The notes: generated by a model from the sequence alone, not told the origin. DNA of 64,000 nucleotides from Rhizophagus prolifer (GCA_019425655.1 NQWY01000127.1:34530-98529), one strand, 5' to 3'. Shown: positions 8,611 through 16,456, counted from the stretch's first letter. Made by a program: numbers and translations.

Positions 8611-9312
8611 TTAACAATTCTCGTCGATTTCGCATGAATCGCCTTCGTTGATGATATTGATTTTTGAATTATTTTCAGAAAACTCTGTCCAGCTTTTTTC
8701 CAGGACTTCCGAAAACAAATCCGTTGGTTGTGCTCCGGAAACGCCATATTTTTCATTGAAAACAAAAAACGGAACACCTCTTATTCCCATAGAATTGGCT
8801 GCGGAAATATCTTGATTAACCAGGTTTGCTAAATGGGGAGATTCAACAGCTTTTTGGATTTCATCTTCAGTGAAACCCAGTTTTTCTCCGATTTCACAAA
8901 GAACAGCAACATCGTCAATATCTTTTCCTGAAATGAAATAAGCTTCGAAAAGCAATTCTTCCATTTCATTTGCTTTTCCTTTTTCTTTGGCAAATTGAAC
9001 CAGCATTTGACTTTTGAAAGAGTTGGAAACTTTCACTTCATCAAAATTAAAATCAATGCCGGCATTTTTTCCTGTTTGGATCAGATTCTCGTGCATCTGC
9101 ATTATTTGAGGCATCGGAAAACCTTTGATTTCGGAAAGATATTCGTAATGATTTTTGGACAGATCCGTTTTCATATTCGGATCCAGTTGAAACGAATGCC
9201 AATTGACTTCAACCTGATCATTCTGAACAAACTTCCGAAGGGCTTTTTCAAAATTCTTTTTTCCAATAAAACAAAACGGACAACGCGTATCGCTCCAGAT
9301 ATCTACTTTCAT
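8611..9312 (-). CDS. DsbA-family (FrnE-like) oxidoreductase
   Basis: 233 residues of thioredoxin fold with a long helical insertion. The active-site CPFC is at residues 11-14 (WSDTRCPFC), and the cis-Pro loop is GIRGVPFFVF. There is no signal peptide, so unlike periplasmic DsbA it should be cytoplasmic, as in the FrnE subgroup (2-hydroxychromene-2-carboxylate isomerase/DsbA clan). Two extra cysteines at the C-terminus (DSCEIDENC) could form a second redox pair. It lies 23 nt before proC in the same direction. Confidence 0.88.
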   Translation of the reverse strand: MKVDIWSDTRCPFCFIGKKNFEKALRKFVQNDQVEVNWHSFQLDPNMKTDLSKNHYEYLSEIKGFPMPQIMQMHENLIQTGKNAGIDFNFDEVKVSNSFKSQMLVQFAKEKGKANEMEELLFEAYFISGKDIDDVAVLCEIGEKLGFTEDEIQKAVESPHLANLVNQDISAANSMGIRGVPFFVFNEKYGVSGAQPTDLFSEVLEKSWTEFSENNSKINIINEGDSCEIDENC

Positions 9313-9376
9313 TTTTTCTTATTTTAAATATTTTCAGAATCATAAATACCATCAACTATTAACCAGAAACCTTCAA

Positions 9377-10351
9377 CTAAATAATATTGACTTCCCGTTC
9401 CAATTCAATTCCAAATTTCTCTTTTACTGAATCAATAATCATCGTGGAAAAATCAAAAATCTCTTGTCCGGTTGCATTTCCCGTTGCATTGATGATAACC
9501 AAAGCCTGTAGTCGGTTGGAAGCTACATTTCCGATTTGTTTGCCTTTCCAACCGGCTTGTTCTATTAGCCAGCCTGCAGGGACTTTCACAAAATCACCAT
9601 TTGGATAGCCAGGGATATTTTCGAATTTTTGTTTTAAATTTTCGAATTGTGAAGAAGAAATTGTTGGGTTTTTAAAGAAACTTCCTGCATTTCCAATTAC
9701 TTTTGGATCAGGTAATTTGCTTTGTCTGATATTAATTACAGCTTTGGAAACATCCTGAATCGTTGGGTTACTGATTCCCATTTTTGCAAGTTCCGACTGG
9801 ATTGCACCATATTCCACATCAATTTTGTGGTCTTTTCTGTTCAAGCGGAAAGTTACTTCCAAAATGACGTATTTCCCTTTTCCTTCCTGTTTGAAAATCG
9901 AATCTCTATAACCAAATTGACATTGTCCAGAGTTTAAGGAAACATCTTTGATTTCGGTTCCGTAAGCGCCGATATTCTGCATCGGCGATGTTCCCACATT
10001 TCCTGGAATCAACGAAAGATTTTCCAGCCCACCATAATTCTTATCTAAACAATACATCACGAACTGATGCCAGTTTTCCCCAGCTTTTGCAGTCACCAAA
10101 ACCTGATTGTCATCAATGATTTTTTCAGTAATGCCTTTCAGATTAAGCCTAATCACTAATCCGTCAAAGTCCTTTGTGAGAAGAATGTTGCTTCCACCGC
10201 CCAGGAAAAGGATTGGGAGAGTTTGTGTGTTTGAGAATTGGAGACTTTCTAATAGTTCTTCGGCAGAATTAACTTCTGAAAAATATTGGGCTGAAACCTC
10301 AACTCCGAATGTGTTGTATGGTTTTAAAGAAACGTTTTCTTGGATTAACAT
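9377..10351 (-). CDS. murB: UDP-N-acetylenolpyruvoylglucosamine reductase MurB
   Basis: 324 residues. This FAD enzyme uses NADPH to reduce enolpyruvyl-UDP-GlcNAc to UDP-MurNAc. FAD-binding features: TFGVEV, GGGSNILLTKDFDGLVI, AGENWHQFV, SLIPGNVGTSPMQNIGAYG. Catalytic features: GNAGSFFKNP (Ser) and the C-terminal Glu. Oddity: only 12 residues separate GAYG from CQFGYRDSIF, where type I MurB proteins usually have about 27, so about 15 residues (one strand and a turn) appear to be missing in frame near 9940-9950. The start codon shares a base with the stop of the upstream lipoprotein gene. Confidence 0.93.
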   Translation of the reverse strand: MLIQENVSLKPYNTFGVEVSAQYFSEVNSAEELLESLQFSNTQTLPILFLGGGSNILLTKDFDGLVIRLNLKGITEKIIDDNQVLVTAKAGENWHQFVMYCLDKNYGGLENLSLIPGNVGTSPMQNIGAYGTEIKDVSLNSGQCQFGYRDSIFKQEGKGKYVILEVTFRLNRKDHKIDVEYGAIQSELAKMGISNPTIQDVSKAVINIRQSKLPDPKVIGNAGSFFKNPTISSSQFENLKQKFENIPGYPNGDFVKVPAGWLIEQAGWKGKQIGNVASNRLQALVIINATGNATGQEIFDFSTMIIDSVKEKFGIELEREVNII

Positions 10352-10794
10352 TAATATTTTTTAAGAAGATTTTCGAGATTATTTTTAAGGGTTTCGATTT
10401 GTTTATAACCTTCGGAACCTTCCGGGACGTTGATTAATTCATACTCTTTATCAGTTGTTGTGATTCGGAAAATGTTATCCGGACCATCATAATGGCCGCG
10501 TGCTTTTCCGCTTTTGGTTTTTTCCAAAAGAGAAATGTTGATGTCTGCAACGATTTTGTCCCAATCTTTTTGATTGATTTTCTTTTTGAAGACAGGGTAA
10601 TCTTCAAATCTTCCACCGGTTTTATTCGATTCCAGGGAATCTTTGGTTGCATTGATGAAAGAGCGGCCGCCTCTTCCGGCTGTGTGCGTGTACGAAACTG
10701 ATGTTATATTTGTTTTCTGTGCAGAAGTTTTGCAATTGATCAGAAGCATTGCAAGGACAGAAAGTATAAACCCGATTTTTAATATTTTCATCAT
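10351..10794 (-). CDS. Small lipoprotein of unknown function
   Basis: 147 residues. The N-terminus is a lipoprotein signal (KIGFILSVLAMLLINC, lipobox LINC at about residue 21), so it should be anchored in the outer or inner membrane. The mature part begins with SAQKTNITSVSYTHTAGRGG and contains short strands and KGAR-type motifs (KSGKARGHYDGPDN). I do not recognise a named domain with certainty. Two ATG codons in a row (10794, 10791) are equally possible starts. The gene overlaps murB by one base and is probably cotranscribed with it. Confidence 0.75.
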   Translation of the reverse strand: MMKILKIGFILSVLAMLLINCKTSAQKTNITSVSYTHTAGRGGRSFINATKDSLESNKTGGRFEDYPVFKKKINQKDWDKIVADINISLLEKTKSGKARGHYDGPDNIFRITTTDKEYELINVPEGSEGYKQIETLKNNLENLLKKY

Positions 10795-10831
10795 GATTAA
10801 TTTTAAGATTGATGTAAATTTAATGATAAAA

Positions 10832-10883
10832 CCACATAGAAATTTTAATTTTAAGAGATTTTAAAACTATTTTTTCTATGTGG
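10832..10883. repeat. Inverted repeat, possible terminator
   Basis: CCACATAGAAA (10832-10842) and its exact reverse complement (10873-10883) enclose an AT-rich 30-nt loop, between the aminotransferase and lipoprotein genes. It could end the aminotransferase transcript or be a degenerate mobile hairpin. Confidence 0.5.
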
Positions 10884-10909
10884 CTTTGACGAAGAATTTG
10901 GAATTGAAA

Positions 10910-12118
10910 TTAATTCAAACCAAACTCAGCTCTGTATTTTTCAATGGCATCTTTCAGAAGCTCAACACTTCTTTTAAGGTCTTCCTGCTTCAGGACATAA
11001 GCGATTCTTACCTGCTTTTTACCCAATTCCGGATTGCTGTAAAATCCTCCCATTGGCGCAACCATAACGGTCTCGTTGTTGTTGGAATAGCTTTCCAGAA
11101 GCCACTGAGCGAATTTGTCAGAATCATCAACCGGTAATTCTACACCACAATAGAAAGCACCTTTTGGTTTTGGACAAATCACGCCGGGAATTTCATTCAA
11201 CAGTTCTACCAAAAGATTTCTTCGGCTGGTGTATTCTTCCCTTACTTTGGCAATATATTCCGCATCATTTTTGTGAGCAGCAGTGGCTGCAATCTGGCCT
11301 AAAAGAACAGGGCTCAATCTGGCCTGTGCAAAAAGAATGGCAGCATCGTGGATTTTCTTGGAACGGGTGATCATACAACCGATTCTCGCTCCACACATCG
11401 AATATCTTTTGGACTCGGAATCAATAACGATAACGTTTTCCGCAACTTCCGGGAATTCTAACATCGAGATCTGTTTTTCGCCGTCGTAAACATATTCCCT
11501 GTAAACCTCGTCCGAAATAATCACGATGTCGTGTTTCTTTGCAATCTCGGCCAGCTTTTGAAGTTCATCTCTTGAATAGAGATAACCAGTCGGATTTCCG
11601 GGGTTACAAACGACAATGGCTCTGGTCTTATCCGTGATTTTTTTCTCAAATTCTTCAATTGAAGGCAAAGCAAATCCTGTATCAATAGTAGAAGGAACTG
11701 CTACAACGTTAATATTGAAAGTTCCGGCGAATCCATTATAGTTCGCATAATAGGGTTCCGGAATAATGATCTCGTCTCCGTCATCGCAAAGCGTGGAAAT
11801 TGCAAAATTCAAAGCTTCCGAACCACCGTTGGTTACAATGAAATTATCAGGTGTTAGATCTGTAAATCCTAAAGAATGATAATAGTCGGTCAAAGCTTTT
11901 CTGTATTCGATATTACCTTCTGATAAGGCATATTCCAAAACTTTGAGGTCGATATTTTTTACAGCATTCAAAGCAGTTTCAGGCGTTTCGATATCTGGCT
12001 GACCAATGTTAAGATGATAAACTTTGATTCCTTTCTGTTTAGCTGCAGTGGCAAAAGGGACTAATTTTCTAACGGGAGATGCAGGCATATGCTGCGCTCT
12101 TTGCGATATTTTCGGCAT
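10910..12118 (-). CDS. PLP-dependent class I/II aminotransferase
   Basis: 402 residues from the ATG at 12118 (MPKISQRAQHMPASPVRKL); a longer frame to 12214 is not family-like. Fold type I, AspC-like: HLNIGQPDI near the start, TNGGSEALNF (cofactor phosphate), PGNPTGYLYS, ISDEVYREYVYDG (Asp and Tyr on the PLP ring) and SESKRYSMCGARIG, whose Lys forms the Schiff base. The C-terminal arginine for the substrate carboxylate is in VRIAYVL. Substrate is probably aspartate or an aromatic amino acid, but this cannot be fixed from sequence. Confidence 0.92.
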   Translation of the reverse strand: MPKISQRAQHMPASPVRKLVPFATAAKQKGIKVYHLNIGQPDIETPETALNAVKNIDLKVLEYALSEGNIEYRKALTDYYHSLGFTDLTPDNFIVTNGGSEALNFAISTLCDDGDEIIIPEPYYANYNGFAGTFNINVVAVPSTIDTGFALPSIEEFEKKITDKTRAIVVCNPGNPTGYLYSRDELQKLAEIAKKHDIVIISDEVYREYVYDGEKQISMLEFPEVAENVIVIDSESKRYSMCGARIGCMITRSKKIHDAAILFAQARLSPVLLGQIAATAAHKNDAEYIAKVREEYTSRRNLLVELLNEIPGVICPKPKGAFYCGVELPVDDSDKFAQWLLESYSNNNETVMVAPMGGFYSNPELGKKQVRIAYVLKQEDLKRSVELLKDAIEKYRAEFGLN

Positions 12119-12353
12119 TGTTTCTTGACTTTGGAGTACAAAAATAAGCTTTAATTTTTCAACAAAAAAATTAGTACTTTTGATTTGAAATAATTGGATT
12201 TTATTTAATCGCAAAGGCGCTGGATTTTATCAATTATCGTATTTTTTAAGTTGCCGATTTTTTTTCATTAATGAAACCTTTGTGACTTAATAATAATAAT
12301 TGAATTTTAACTCGTTTTTTGTGACTTTGCGGTAAACTTTAATAAATAACCAT

Positions 12354-12809
12354 ATGCAGATTTTTGTTGATACCATAGAAGAATATATTTCTCAGATTCC
12401 TGAGGAAAGACGAAATGCTTTTAGAAAGTTGTTGGAAACTGTTGGCAGTAATCTTCCAAAGGGTTTTCAGCAGACGATGCAGTACGGAATGGCCACCTGG
12501 TGTGTTCCTTTGGAAACTTATCCTGCAGGTTATCATTGTGCGAAAAATACACCGCTTCCTTTCATCAGTGTGGCTTCTCAAAAGAATTTTGTAGCGTTTT
12601 ATCATATGGGCATTTATGCGGATCCAAAACTTTTGGATTGGTTTGGAGGGGAGTTTCCAAAACATTCCAAAAAGAAATTGGATATGGGCAAATCCTGTAT
12701 CCGTTTCAAAAAGATGGAAGATATTCCATTCGAATTAATGGGCGAATTGTGTTCGAAAATCACTGTGGATGAATGGATTGTATCTTATGAGAAAAATTTC
12801 AAAAAGTAA
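12354..12809 (+). CDS. DUF1801 (YdhG-like) protein
   Basis: 151 residues. The pattern YISQIPEERRNAFRKL, QQTMQYGMATWCVP, PLPFISVASQKNFVAFYHMGIY and KKLDMGKSCIRFKKMEDIP is that of DUF1801/YdhG, a small alpha/beta fold also seen in Bacillus. Its function is not established. The 23 nt at its 3' end overlap the start of the next gene, so the two are probably coupled. Confidence 0.85.
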   Translation: MQIFVDTIEEYISQIPEERRNAFRKLLETVGSNLPKGFQQTMQYGMATWCVPLETYPAGYHCAKNTPLPFISVASQKNFVAFYHMGIYADPKLLDWFGGEFPKHSKKKLDMGKSCIRFKKMEDIPFELMGELCSKITVDEWIVSYEKNFKK

Positions 12810-13431
12810 TTTACTTTGCTGTATTTTTGCGCTGTTTTTTTTAACAAGCTGCAAAACTTACAATACTTCGATTTTGGAAAACGGTGATTTACTTTTTGTT
12901 CCTGCTGCGGATTCCGGGTTATCCGGAGCGATTAACAATGTTACTCAGACAGAAAAGAAAACATCGTATGATCACATCGGGATTGTGAAAAAAGAAGAAC
13001 ATCATCTGTATGTGCTTCACGCAGCGCCAAAAGGGGGTTCACAAAAACAAAGGCTCAGTCATTTCATAAAAGAACAAACCAAATCCGGACAAGCTATCGA
13101 TGTGTATCGCTTGAAATCGGCATTCAAATCATCCATTCCGGCTTCAGTTTCCAAAGCGGAATCTTTGGTTGGAAAGCCCTATAATTTCAATTATATTCTG
13201 GATGATAACTCCTATTACTGCTCAGATTTTGTAGAAAGAGCATTTCGGGATAATCAGATCTTCCAATTGGAACCAATGACCTTCGTTGACCCTAAAACAG
13301 GAAAGACCAATGCTTTCTGGGAAAAGTTTTATCACGACAAAAACCTAAAAGTTCCTGAGGGTGAACCTGGATGTAATCCCAATGGTCTTGCTGCATCCAA
13401 CAAAGTTTACAAAGTAGGAGAGTTGAAATAA
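12787..13431 (+). CDS. YiiX/YebB-like NlpC/P60-clan lipoprotein
   Basis: 214 residues from the ATG at 12787; a start at 12769 would add six residues before the signal. The signal peptide SNLLCCIFALFFLTSC ends in a lipobox. The circularly permuted papain-like core has the His in SYDHIGIVKK (about residue 58) and the Cys in YYCSDFVERAF (about 147), the order expected for the YiiX/YebB group. Such proteins are cell-envelope amidases or peptidases; the substrate here is unknown. It overlaps the DUF1801 gene by 23 nt. Confidence 0.82.
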   Translation: MRKISKSNLLCCIFALFFLTSCKTYNTSILENGDLLFVPAADSGLSGAINNVTQTEKKTSYDHIGIVKKEEHHLYVLHAAPKGGSQKQRLSHFIKEQTKSGQAIDVYRLKSAFKSSIPASVSKAESLVGKPYNFNYILDDNSYYCSDFVERAFRDNQIFQLEPMTFVDPKTGKTNAFWEKFYHDKNLKVPEGEPGCNPNGLAASNKVYKVGELK

Positions 13432-13456
13432 TTTTTTTAAATTTAATTCATACTTA

Positions 13457-13487
13457 TTTGGTGGGAATTAAATAATTTCTATATTTG
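13457..13487 (+). promoter_or_regulatory. Complete Bacteroidota-type promoter
   Basis: TTTG at 13457-13460, a 19-nt spacer, then TATATTTG at 13480-13487. This is the best two-part promoter in the window. It should drive a leader of about 130 nt and the DUF4395/NIL genes. Confidence 0.7.
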
Positions 13488-13513
13488 CAATAGATTTAGA
13501 ATTAAATGATAAG

Positions 13514-13601
13514 CATATTCTCTCATATTATGATGTGTAATCCCAAATAGACATTTGGTAGGAGAGAATGTGTGAAAGCTCTGCCTTACCGGTAGAGCTT
13601 T
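13514..13601 (+). ncRNA. Structured 5' leader, candidate regulatory RNA
   Basis: Between the promoter and the DUF4395 ATG the RNA can form an 11-bp stem, CATATTCTCTC (13514-13524) with GAGAGAATGTG (13562-13572, one U-G pair). Inside it is a 6-bp hairpin CCAAAT-AGAC-ATTTGG (13543-13558). A second hairpin of 11 bp follows (13575-13585 with 13591-13601). The unpaired 18-nt arm at 13525-13542 is asymmetric, as in ligand-binding junctions. I do not match it to a known riboswitch class. No RNA family search was possible. Confidence 0.5.
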
Positions 13602-13623
13602 ATTATTTAAAATTTGAAATTAT

Positions 13624-14020
13624 ATGGATAAGACCAACAAATATTATACGGATGAGAACGTGGTGAGATTAACTGCGTTTCTGGTGATCGTGATCATCGC
13701 TGTATCCTTATTTTTCAAATGGTCTGAGAGCTTTAGGATTATCGATTTCTCCTTTAGCTCTTTTTTCAAAATTTATTTTAAAAATACTGAATATCAAGCG
13801 TAAACCGATTTTTGCAGCACCAAAGAGATTTGCAGCAACATTAGGAGCGGTTTTCACATTGCTGATTTTCCTATTGACAATTAACGGTTTTTATGACGCA
13901 GCTCTCGCATTAGGAGTTGTACTGATGATATTGGCCGGCCTGGAGAGCTTTTTCAAGATCTGTGTCGGCTGTTACATCTATCAGGTTGTCGTTGTTCCGA
14001 TCCAAAATAAAATTAAATAA
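13624..14020 (+). pseudogene. DUF4395 membrane protein, frame-disrupted
   Basis: The frame opening at 13624 (MDKTNKYYTDENVVRLTAFL, then a membrane helix) ends at a stop after 59 codons. From about 13724 a second frame (offset +1) reads LRALGLSISPLALFSKF, then AAPKRFAATLGAVF, two helices and ICVGCYIY, up to TAA at 14018-14020. Together these are the two halves of a DUF4395 protein, a four-helix membrane protein with a C-terminal CxxC that is often near thiol genes. The second helix before LRAL is missing, so the lesion is a loss of 3n+2 nt near 13715-13724, not a simple base slip. Whether real or an assembly fault is unknown. Confidence 0.75.
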
Positions 14021-14038
14021 TCCACCAAAAATATTACT

Positions 14039-14347
14039 ATGATTTACAAACAGGAAACTAAAAATAACGCTTTTTTCGCAACGCCGAAAAAAGAGATCAT
14101 TCTGGAAATAGAGCTGAATGGGAAGATAAGATTTGATATTCTACTTTACACGATTTACAACCATTATAACATCAGTTACAAAATTGTGAATGCACACATC
14201 GAATATCTGAATGGGAATAATTTCGGGAATGTTAAACTCTTGTTGAAAATCACTCAGGAAGAAATAATTAAGATTGAAAACTATCTGGCACAATACAAAT
14301 TGTTGAGCAGCAAGATTGATGTTCTGCAAAAAAAGGAAGCTTCATAA
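14039..14347 (+). CDS. NIL-domain-like small protein
   Basis: 102 residues. The run DILLYTIYNHYNISYKIV, then NAHIEYLNGNNFGNVKLLL and EEIIKIENYLAQYKL resembles the NIL domain (the ACT-like methionine-sensing domain at the C-terminus of MetN ABC-transporter ATPases), including the A-x-IE-x2-G-x2-G-x3-L core. Here it stands alone without an ATPase, so it may be a free ligand-binding or regulatory subunit. It follows the broken DUF4395 gene by 18 nt and shares its promoter and folded leader. The domain assignment is by eye. Confidence 0.6.
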   Translation: MIYKQETKNNAFFATPKKEIILEIELNGKIRFDILLYTIYNHYNISYKIVNAHIEYLNGNNFGNVKLLLKITQEEIIKIENYLAQYKLLSSKIDVLQKKEAS

Positions 14348-14360
14348 AAGCTTCCTTTTT
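14330..14360 (+). terminator. Two-way intrinsic terminator
   Basis: 13-bp stem, AAAAAGGAAGCTT (14330-14342) with AAGCTTCCTTTTT (14348-14360), loop of 5 nt. It overlaps the stop codon of the NIL-like gene and serves convergent murA as well. Confidence 0.85.
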
Positions 14361-14376
14361 ATTTTGTAATAATTGA

Positions 14377-15687
14377 TTAATCAATTCTTCTGATATCAGC
14401 ACCAATTGCTCTCAATCTTTCGTCGATGTTTTCATAACCACGATCGATTTGTTCGATGTTTTGGATGACCGATTTTCCTTCAGCAGAAAGTGCAGCGATC
14501 AATAGCGCATTTCCGGCTCTGATATCCGGCGAAACCATTGTTGTTCCTCTCAAAGGCGTTTCTTGATTCATTCCAATTACAGTTGCCCTGTGCGGATCAC
14601 AAAGGATAATTTGAGCACCCATATCGATCAGTTTATCAACGAAGAACAACCTGCTTTCGAACATTTTCTGATGAATCAAAACAGAACCTTTTGCCTGCGT
14701 TGCAACGACCAGAATAATAGATAGCAAATCCGGAGTGAATCCTGGCCAAGGCGCGTCGGAAACAGTTAAGATAGACCCATCGATAAATTTTTGAACTTTA
14801 TAATTTTCCTGAGAAGGGATGTAGATATCATCACCTCTTTGTTCCAATTCGATTCCTAATTTTCTGAATGTATTTGGAATAACGCCAAGCTGATTCCAAT
14901 TAACATTTTTAATGGTGATCTCGGATTTTGTCATTGCTGCCAATCCAATCCAGGAACCGATTTCCACCATATCCGGCAGCATTGTATGTTCAGTTCCGTG
15001 TAGCTTATCCACACCTTCAATAGTCAAAAGATTGGAACCGATGCCGGTAATATTAGCACCCATTCTGTTCAGCATTTTACATAATTGCTGTAAGTAAGGT
15101 TCGCAGGCAGCATTGTAGATTCTGGTTTTTCCTTTTGCTAAAACAGCAGTCATTACAATATTCGCAGTTCCTGTTACAGAGGCTTCTTCTAGTAGAATGA
15201 ATTTTCCGTTAAGTTCTTTAGCTGTTAAAGAGTAGAAAGCTTCTTCCTCATCATAAGAAAACTCTGCACCCAATTCCACAAAACCTTGGAAATGCGTATC
15301 CAGACGTCTTCTTCCGATTTTATCTCCACCAGGCGTAGGCAAATAGGCTTCACCAAATCTCGCCAACATTGGACCAAGGATCATCACTGAACCTCTCAGT
15401 TTTGCGCCGTCTTTTTTGAATTCTTTAGATTTGATATAATCAAAATTAACTTCGTCAGCTTTGAAAGTATAATCGCCTTTTCCGTTTTTGGTTACTTTCA
15501 CGTTGAAATCCTGAAGAATCTCAATCAGTTTATTAACATCTTTGATGTCAGGAATATTGGTGATTCTCACTTCGTCCTCAGTCAAGAGAACAGCACAAAG
15601 AATTTGCAAAGCTTCATTCTTCGCACCTTGAGGCGTAATTTCTCCGCTCAATCTTTTTCCACCTCTTATTTCGAAAGCTCCGCTCAT
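14377..15687 (-). CDS. murA: UDP-N-acetylglucosamine 1-carboxyvinyltransferase MurA
   Basis: 436 residues, standard length. It transfers enolpyruvate from PEP to UDP-GlcNAc, the first committed step of peptidoglycan synthesis. Motifs: GAKNEALQIL (substrate Lys), LRGSVMILGPMLARFG, GRRRLDTH, and the two inside-out alpha/beta domains. At residue 122 the active-site loop reads TPGGDKIG: Asp replaces the Cys to which fosfomycin binds in E. coli (Cys115). An Asp at this site is known from Mycobacterium tuberculosis and Chlamydia MurA, which are fosfomycin-insensitive. The 5' end overlaps the DUF4290 gene by 74 nt. Confidence 0.97.
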   Translation of the reverse strand: MSGAFEIRGGKRLSGEITPQGAKNEALQILCAVLLTEDEVRITNIPDIKDVNKLIEILQDFNVKVTKNGKGDYTFKADEVNFDYIKSKEFKKDGAKLRGSVMILGPMLARFGEAYLPTPGGDKIGRRRLDTHFQGFVELGAEFSYDEEEAFYSLTAKELNGKFILLEEASVTGTANIVMTAVLAKGKTRIYNAACEPYLQQLCKMLNRMGANITGIGSNLLTIEGVDKLHGTEHTMLPDMVEIGSWIGLAAMTKSEITIKNVNWNQLGVIPNTFRKLGIELEQRGDDIYIPSQENYKVQKFIDGSILTVSDAPWPGFTPDLLSIILVVATQAKGSVLIHQKMFESRLFFVDKLIDMGAQIILCDPHRATVIGMNQETPLRGTTMVSPDIRAGNALLIAALSAEGKSVIQNIEQIDRGYENIDERLRAIGADIRRID

Positions 15688-16246
15688 TATCAGTGGCGTA
15701 ATAGATTTTGCTCTTGTCCAGCGTATCCAACCCTGTAAGATCCAGTCTATTCTCTGATAACTCTTTCAAATGACGGAAAATGACATCATCCTGCACATGC
15801 TCTTTGTTATAGACATTATAGGATTTTTTCATATTGTTGGCAATCACCTGGATCAGAGCGTCTTTTTCATCACCTTCTTCCAGGGCAATCGCTTTTTCAA
15901 TCAATTGTAAAATGCTTTTTCCGTAAAATTTATAATCGTTATCCAAAGAAGGATAATCCATTTTTCTTGGTTTGGTGATCAGATCTTCCGCCGATACAAT
16001 CGGATATGGTGAATCTACATCCAGGTCGTGGTTAGCAAGAATGAATAAGTGATCCCAAAGTTTATGTTTGTAATTTTCTTCATCGCGAAGATGCGGGTTT
16101 CTTTGTCCCATAAACTCAACAATTGCAAGCGCCATTTCATTTCTTTCCTCTTTGGTTTGTAGCGTTTTACAATGTTCTACGAGCTGTTGTATATTGCGCC
16201 CATATTCAGGCATTAGTAGCTGTGTTCTGTCGGTATTATATTCCAT
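15614..16246 (-). CDS. DUF4290 protein
   Basis: 210 residues, soluble and mostly helical. The N-terminal MEYNTDRTQLLMPEYGRNIQ and the segment RNPHLRDEENYKHKLWDHLF match DUF4290, a Bacteroidota-restricted family without known function that usually lies directly upstream of murA. The last 25 codons (positively charged, RNKRWKKIERR) run into the murA frame, giving a 74-nt overlap, so murA translation is probably coupled. The genomic link suggests a cell-wall-related role, as an inference only. Confidence 0.88.
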   Translation of the reverse strand: MEYNTDRTQLLMPEYGRNIQQLVEHCKTLQTKEERNEMALAIVEFMGQRNPHLRDEENYKHKLWDHLFILANHDLDVDSPYPIVSAEDLITKPRKMDYPSLDNDYKFYGKSILQLIEKAIALEEGDEKDALIQVIANNMKKSYNVYNKEHVQDDVIFRHLKELSENRLDLTGLDTLDKSKIYYATDNERSFRNKRWKKIERRNYASRCEE

Positions 16247-16383
16247 AATATTGCAAATATAAAAATATAAAATCAGAAAAGATTTTATTTTCAGATTTTA
16301 CCAAAAACAAAAAAAGATTTGGGCGTATCCCTTTGTTTTTCCTGCACCAATTCCAAAGCTAAAAAACAAGCGGGTCGTGCTTT

Positions 16384-16444
16384 CCACTCTATCTTTTTCT
16401 GCCAAAGCTTTTCCCAAATTTAGAAAAAGGATGCCGTTGCAATC
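16384..16444 (+). repeat. Dispersed intergenic hairpin repeat, copy 2
   Basis: CCACTCTATCTTTTT (16384-16398) and AAAAAGGATGCCGTT (16424-16438) repeat the two blocks seen at 1900-1954, with a different sequence between them. An 8-bp stem (16393-16400 with 16422-16429) is kept. Similar sequence may extend upstream to about 16318, where GGGCGTATCC begins. Confidence 0.6.
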
Positions 16445-16456
16445 ACTTACGCGTTT

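Noticed and set aside
12119-12214. Longer N-terminus of the aminotransferase
   Set aside because: Family members begin at the MPKISQRAQ-type sequence encoded from 12118.
13575-13601. Second leader hairpin as a simple terminator
   Set aside because: It is followed by ATTATTTAAAA with no continuous T-run, so a regulatory fold is more likely, though attenuation cannot be excluded.
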